From positions 1 through 5,252 of the forward strand of contig CANGBE010000117.1 in assembly GCA_947451875.1 (NCBI GenBank): a stretch of DNA of 5,252 nt, written 5' to 3'. The notes under the pieces are model-generated. The model did no database searches. It was not told the DNA's origin and saw only the letters and a list, made by a program, of their open reading frames with translations. Source of the DNA: Sphingomonadaceae bacterium. GTDB lineage: Bacteria > Pseudomonadota > Alphaproteobacteria > Sphingomonadales > Sphingomonadaceae. Position numbers and translations under genes: made by a program. Below are positions 1 through 5,252 of the stretch, one piece after another. Position 1 is the first letter of the stretch. Every line of letters starts with the position of its first letter.

Positions 1-1623
1 ATGGCCAGTGCGATTTCCGCCAACCGTGCAGAACTGCTCGCGATTGCAACCTCGGTCGCCACCGAGAAGATGATCGACCGCGCCATCGTTATCGAGGCGA
101 TGGAAGAAGCGATCCAGAAATCAGCGCGTAACCGCTATGGTGCCGAGAATGATATTCGCGCCAAACTCGATCCGCGCACCGGCGATCTGCGCCTGTGGCG
201 CGTCGTCGAGGTGGTTGAAGAGGTTGAGGATTACTTCAAGCAGGTCGATCTGAAGGCCGCGCAGAAGCTGGACGCTAATGCCAAGCTGGGTGACTTCATC
301 GTCGATCCGCTGCCCCCGGTTGATCTCGGCCGCATCGATGCGCAGTCCGCCAAGCAGGTGATCTTCCAAAAAGTCCGCGATGCCGAGCGTGAGCGCCAGT
401 TTGAAGAATTCAAGGACCGCGCGGGTGAGGTTATCACCGGCGTGATCAAGTCGGTCGAATTCGGCCATGTCATCGTCAACCTTGGCCGCGCCGAGGGCGT
501 GATCCGCCGGGATCAGCAGATCCCCCGCGAAATGGCCCGCGTGGGCGAGCGCGTTCGGGCGCTGATCCTGAAGGTGGAACGCAACAATCGCGGTCCGCAG
601 ATCTTCCTCAGCCGCGCACATCCTGACTTCATGAAGAACCTGTTCGCGCAGGAAGTGCCGGAAATCTATGACGGTATCATCACCATCATGGCCGCCGCCC
701 GCGATCCGGGCAGCCGCGCCAAGATCGGCGTGATCTCAAAGGACAGCTCGATCGATCCCGTCGGCGCCTGCGTCGGCATGAAGGGCAGCCGCGTTCAGGC
801 TGTCGTGCAGGAACTTCAGGGCGAAAAGATCGACATCATCCCCTGGAGCACTGACACGGCAACCTTCGTGGTCAACGCGCTGCAGCCGGCTACGGTCAGC
901 CGCGTGGTGATCGACGAAGAAGAAGCCCGCATCGAAGTTGTCGTTCCCGATGACCAGCTCAGCCTTGCCATCGGCCGCCGTGGCCAGAATGTGCGTCTGG
1001 CTTCGCAGCTGACCAATTCGGCCATCGACATCCTGACCGAGGCCGAATCGAGCGAGAAGCGCCAGCGCGAATTCGCCGAGCGCTCAAAGATGTTCGAGGA
1101 AGAGCTCGACGTCGATGAAACCCTGTCGCAGCTGCTGGTTGCCGAAGGCTTCAGCGAACTGGAAGAAGTTGCCTACATCGATGTTGCCGAATTGGCCAAC
1201 ATCGAAGGCTTTGACGAGGAGCTGGGCGAAGAGCTGCAGAGCCGCGCTACCGAAGCACTGGAACGCCGCGAAGAAGCCAGCCGTCAGGCTCGCCGCGAAC
1301 TGGGCGTTGAGGATGCTTTGGCGGAAATGCCGCACCTTAACGAAGCCATGTTGGTTACGCTTGGCAAGGCTGGCATCAAGACGCTCGACGATCTTGCTGA
1401 TCTCGCCACCGACGAACTGATCGCCAAGAAGCGCACCGAACAGCGCCGCCGTGATGGCGCGGCTCCGCGCCGCACCGCCCGCGACGAAGACAAGGGTGGC
1501 GTGCTTGGCGAATATGGCCTGAGCGAAGAGCAGGGCAACGAAATCATCATGGCCGCACGCGCACACTGGTTCGAAGATGAGCCAGCATCAGAGGAGGCCG
1601 CCAATGCGGATTCCTCACAATGA
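1..1623 (+). CDS. nusA: Transcription termination/antitermination factor NusA
   Basis: NusA binds RNA polymerase and nascent RNA in the cytoplasm. It modulates pausing, intrinsic and Rho-dependent termination, and antitermination. The 540-residue protein shows the full family order: an N-terminal RNAP-binding domain (about 1-130, with RNRYG near 44-48), an S1 domain (about 142-207), KH1 with GMKG at 259-262, and KH2 with GRRG at 325-328. Two acidic helical repeats follow, about 368-422 and 435-530. It is longer than E. coli NusA (495 aa) and typical of alphaproteobacterial forms. The second acidic repeat is split by an Arg-rich segment (about 477-495). The ATG is the first base of the window and gives the N-terminus expected for the family (MASAISANRAELLAIA), so the gene looks complete, but its ribosome binding site is out of view. 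Its 3' end overlaps the next gene by 20 bases, which implies cotranscription and probably translational coupling. Identification is very secure. Confidence 0.98.
   Translation: MASAISANRAELLAIATSVATEKMIDRAIVIEAMEEAIQKSARNRYGAENDIRAKLDPRTGDLRLWRVVEVVEEVEDYFKQVDLKAAQKLDANAKLGDFIVDPLPPVDLGRIDAQSAKQVIFQKVRDAERERQFEEFKDRAGEVITGVIKSVEFGHVIVNLGRAEGVIRRDQQIPREMARVGERVRALILKVERNNRGPQIFLSRAHPDFMKNLFAQEVPEIYDGIITIMAAARDPGSRAKIGVISKDSSIDPVGACVGMKGSRVQAVVQELQGEKIDIIPWSTDTATFVVNALQPATVSRVVIDEEEARIEVVVPDDQLSLAIGRRGQNVRLASQLTNSAIDILTEAESSEKRQREFAERSKMFEEELDVDETLSQLLVAEGFSELEEVAYIDVAELANIEGFDEELGEELQSRATEALERREEASRQARRELGVEDALAEMPHLNEAMLVTLGKAGIKTLDDLADLATDELIAKKRTEQRRRDGAAPRRTARDEDKGGVLGEYGLSEEQGNEIIMAARAHWFEDEPASEEAANADSSQ
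1591..1597 (+). promoter_or_regulatory. Shine-Dalgarno of the ylxR-type gene, inside nusA
   Basis: GAGGAGG lies six bases before the ATG at 1604, near-ideal strength and spacing. The earlier in-frame ATG at 1577 has no comparable purine run upstream. This site therefore sets the start at 1604. It is within the last codons of nusA, so ribosomes finishing nusA pass over it, which fits translational coupling. Confidence 0.85.
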
Positions 1624-2317
1624 GCCGCTAGGTTCCGTAGCCTCTGAGCAGCCCGAAAGGCGCTGCATCCTGACCGGCGAGCATGGTTCGCGGGACGCGC
1701 TTCTGCGTCTGGCGATCTCGCCCGATGGCGATGTGTTGCCCGATGTCCATGCCCGCGCTCCGGGGCGCGGCGCTTGGATCGGCGTTTCGCGCGGTGATCT
1801 GGAAACGGCACTGACCAAGGGCAAGCTCAAGGGCGCGCTGGCCCGCGCGTTCAAGGGCGCAGAGCTGACGATTCCCGCTGACCTGCCGGACCGGATCGAG
1901 GCCGCACTGATGCGCGCCTTCACTGACCGGCTTGGGCTAGAAATGCGCGCCGGGTTTCTGATGCTCGGCTCCGATCGTATCGCTGAAAAGGCCCGTAGCG
2001 GCCGGATCGCCTGGCTCGCCCATGCGGCGGATGCTAGCGAAGACGGATCGCGCAAGCTCGATCAAGCCTGGCGCGTCGGTGAAGATGAAGAGGGTAGCGG
2101 CAAGGCGGGAACGCGCTTGCCACTGGACCGCGAGGCGCTGTCTGTGGCATTGGGCCGCGATAACGTCGTCCATTTGGCACTGACAGACAGGGCGGCAGCG
2201 GAGAGACTCTCCTCGTTGCTCCAGCGCCTGCTCCATTTCCTGGGCCGCACTGTAAGTACGGCAGACAACAATTCGAGCGAGCGGGCGGCTGATGCCGAAC
2301 CGCTGGCTTCGGCATAA
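1604..2317 (+). CDS. YlxR (DUF448) RNA-binding protein fused to an L7Ae-like domain
   Basis: This is a predicted cytoplasmic RNA-binding protein of 237 residues. Residues about 17-85 form a YlxR/DUF448 domain, with RRC at 19-21, SPDGDVLPD at 39-47 and the signature GRGAWI at 54-59, followed by a basic helix (KGKLKGALARAFKG). Residues about 100-220 resemble the L7Ae/L30e-like fold of YlxQ: LGLEMRAGFLMLGSDRI, an AWLAHAADAS strand-and-turn, then ALGRDNVVHLALTD. In Bacillus these are two adjacent genes, ylxR and ylxQ, between nusA and infB. Here they are one polypeptide in the same place, a known alphaproteobacterial arrangement. The start at 1604 was chosen over 1577 because of its strong Shine-Dalgarno; the longer form would add nine residues (MSQHQRRPP). 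B. subtilis YlxR has been reported to modulate RNase P (RnpM), but whether this fusion does so is unknown. The tail after about residue 222 is polar and probably disordered. Confidence 0.92.
   Translation: MRIPHNEPLGSVASEQPERRCILTGEHGSRDALLRLAISPDGDVLPDVHARAPGRGAWIGVSRGDLETALTKGKLKGALARAFKGAELTIPADLPDRIEAALMRAFTDRLGLEMRAGFLMLGSDRIAEKARSGRIAWLAHAADASEDGSRKLDQAWRVGEDEEGSGKAGTRLPLDREALSVALGRDNVVHLALTDRAAAERLSSLLQRLLHFLGRTVSTADNNSSERAADAEPLASA
2292..2315 (+). terminator. Stem-loop at the ylxR stop, possible weak terminator or attenuator
   Basis: A perfect 8-bp inverted repeat, ATGCCGAA (2292-2299) and TTCGGCAT (2308-2315), is separated by an 8-base loop. The stop codon TAA (2315-2317) begins at the last paired base, and an A/T-rich run, AATTATACTT, follows at 2316-2325. 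The layout resembles an intrinsic terminator but lacks a true U-run, so at most partial termination or attenuation before infB is expected. Ribosomes finishing ylxR would melt it. It could equally be an mRNA-stability or processing hairpin, or chance. Confidence 0.4.
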
Positions 2318-2325
2318 TTATACTT

Positions 2326-2331
2326 GAAGGA
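2326..2331 (+). promoter_or_regulatory. Shine-Dalgarno of infB with long spacing
   Basis: GAAGGA is the best Shine-Dalgarno match before the infB ATG at 2344. The 12-base spacer is longer than the usual 5-9. A second purine patch, GAAG at 2338-2341, is only two bases from the ATG and too close to act well. The infB start is fixed by the conserved N-terminus rather than by this site. Confidence 0.55.
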
Positions 2332-2343
2332 CCGATTGAAGCC

Positions 2344-4884
<2,541 letters not shown>

Positions 4885-4921
4885 GCAAAGTTCCCCTACC
4901 GCATTTGGGAGGGGAGTTTGC
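4885..4921 (+). other. Stem-loop directly after the infB stop codon
   Basis: The RNA can fold from the first base after TAA. GCAAA (4885-4889) pairs with TTTGC (4917-4921), and TCCCCT (4892-4897) pairs with AGGGGA (4910-4915), with a small 2x1 internal loop between. The 12-base loop could add two C-G pairs (4899-4900 with 4907-4908). No T-run follows, so it is not a standard intrinsic terminator. It could protect the infB 3' end, mark a processing site, or reduce readthrough into the DUF1697 gene. Its role is inferred. Confidence 0.45.
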
Positions 4922-4950
4922 GGCCAAGCCCTCAGATCGAGGCGAGTGAT

Positions 4951-4955
4951 GGAGG
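4951..4955 (+). promoter_or_regulatory. Shine-Dalgarno of the DUF1697 gene
   Basis: GGAGG lies seven bases before the ATG at 4963, optimal spacing. It supports that start over the out-of-frame ATGs at 4949 and 4958 and over an in-frame TTG at 4918. Confidence 0.8.
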
Positions 4956-4962
4956 TTATGCA

Positions 4963-5252
4963 ATGCCCCGCTACGTAGCCTTCTTCGGTTCGATCAACGT
5001 CGGCAGCAACCGGCTGACCATGGCGGACCTGCGCTATGCGTTTGAGCGTGAGGGGTTCGAGAATGTCGAAACCGTCGTCGCCAGCGGCAATGTGCTGTTC
5101 GATTTCGACGAGCGCCCCACCGACGGGCTGGAGGAGCTGTTCGCCCACATGATGGACGAGCGCTTTGACATCGCCAGCTATGTCGCGGTGCGCAGCCAGG
5201 ATGTGGTGGCGCCGGCGATGTCCGGCACCCCCTGGGGCGCGGATGGCGCGGA
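4963..5252 (+). CDS. DUF1697 family protein (partial, 3' end outside window)
   Basis: This is a conserved protein of unknown biochemical role; 96 complete residues are present and the gene continues past the right edge. The N-terminus has the family pattern: MPRYVAFFGSINVGSN (family form roughly YVALLRGINVGG), then MADLR, EGFENVETVVASGNVLF (family pattern GF.nV.T...SGNv.F), then a helix (about 54-66). No signal peptide or membrane segment is visible, so it is probably cytoplasmic. Family members are usually about 170-185 aa, so a little over half is seen. The Arg-Gly of the usual RGINVG motif is Gly-Ser here. The start is supported by GGAGG and by family alignment. It lies 78 bases after infB on the same strand, so it is probably in the same transcript, unless the intervening stem-loop limits readthrough. 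No function should be assigned from position alone. Confidence 0.85.
   Translation, partial: MPRYVAFFGSINVGSNRLTMADLRYAFEREGFENVETVVASGNVLFDFDERPTDGLEELFAHMMDERFDIASYVAVRSQDVVAPAMSGTPWGADGA

Noticed and set aside
1577..1603. Earlier in-frame ATG for the YlxR-type protein
   Set aside because: No purine-rich site precedes it, whereas ATG 1604 has GAGGAGG six bases upstream. The added residues MSQHQRRPP are not part of the domain.
2317..2322. TATAAT on the minus strand within ATAATTAT, and a CATAAT -10-like box on the plus strand
   Set aside because: No -35-like hexamer at 16-18 bases is seen on either strand. The A/T-rich patch is better explained as the hairpin tail and spacer.
4918..4920. 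In-frame TTG start for the DUF1697 gene with a GGGAGGGGAG run upstream
   Set aside because: The purine run is part of the stem-loop 3' arm, and the family N-terminus begins at the ATG at 4963.
4885..4962. The DUF1697 gene is in the same frame as infB with no stop in the spacer, suggesting a readthrough fusion
   Set aside because: Twenty-six stop-free codons are common by chance in GC-rich DNA. The infB C-terminus is normal and the DUF1697 gene has its own strong ribosome binding site.

Overview
The window is a housekeeping transcription/translation operon, read entirely on the + strand: nusA, a ylxR–L7Ae fusion gene, infB, and the start of a DUF1697 gene that runs off the right edge. The DNA is GC-rich (about 60% by eye) with mostly G/C third codon positions. 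The NusA and IF-2 sequences, the two-domain YlxR protein and the IF-2 N-terminus (MSDSENKPTLGRKPLGLK) are alphaproteobacterial in type. They most resemble Sphingomonadales (Sphingomonadaceae or Erythrobacteraceae). That placement rests on recalled family sequences, not on a search.

Layout: positions 1-1623 hold complete nusA, whose ATG is the first base of the window, so its promoter and upstream neighbour (usually rimP) are not visible. The ylxR-type gene starts at 1604 inside the nusA 3' end, a 20-base overlap with a strong Shine-Dalgarno in the nusA tail, and ends at 2317. After a 26-base gap, infB runs 2344-4884. A 78-base spacer with a stem-loop directly after the infB stop leads to the DUF1697 gene at 4963, of which 96 codons are present. 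No stretch over 300 bases lacks a gene. I see no tRNA, rRNA, mobile element, CRISPR array or convincing internal promoter.

Function: NusA controls RNA polymerase pausing, termination and antitermination; YlxR-family and L7Ae-like domains bind structured RNA; IF-2 places initiator fMet-tRNA on the 30S subunit and promotes subunit joining. The set matches the conserved rimP-nusA-ylxR-infB-rbfA-truB cluster, except that a DUF1697 gene sits where rbfA would usually follow infB.

I do not see an undescribed biological system. The points worth a second look are modest: a Thr replacing Asn in the IF-2 G4 motif (TKCD), a sharp drop in third-position GC in part of the IF-2 linker, stem-loops at both ends of the infB cistron, and the DUF1697 gene next to infB.
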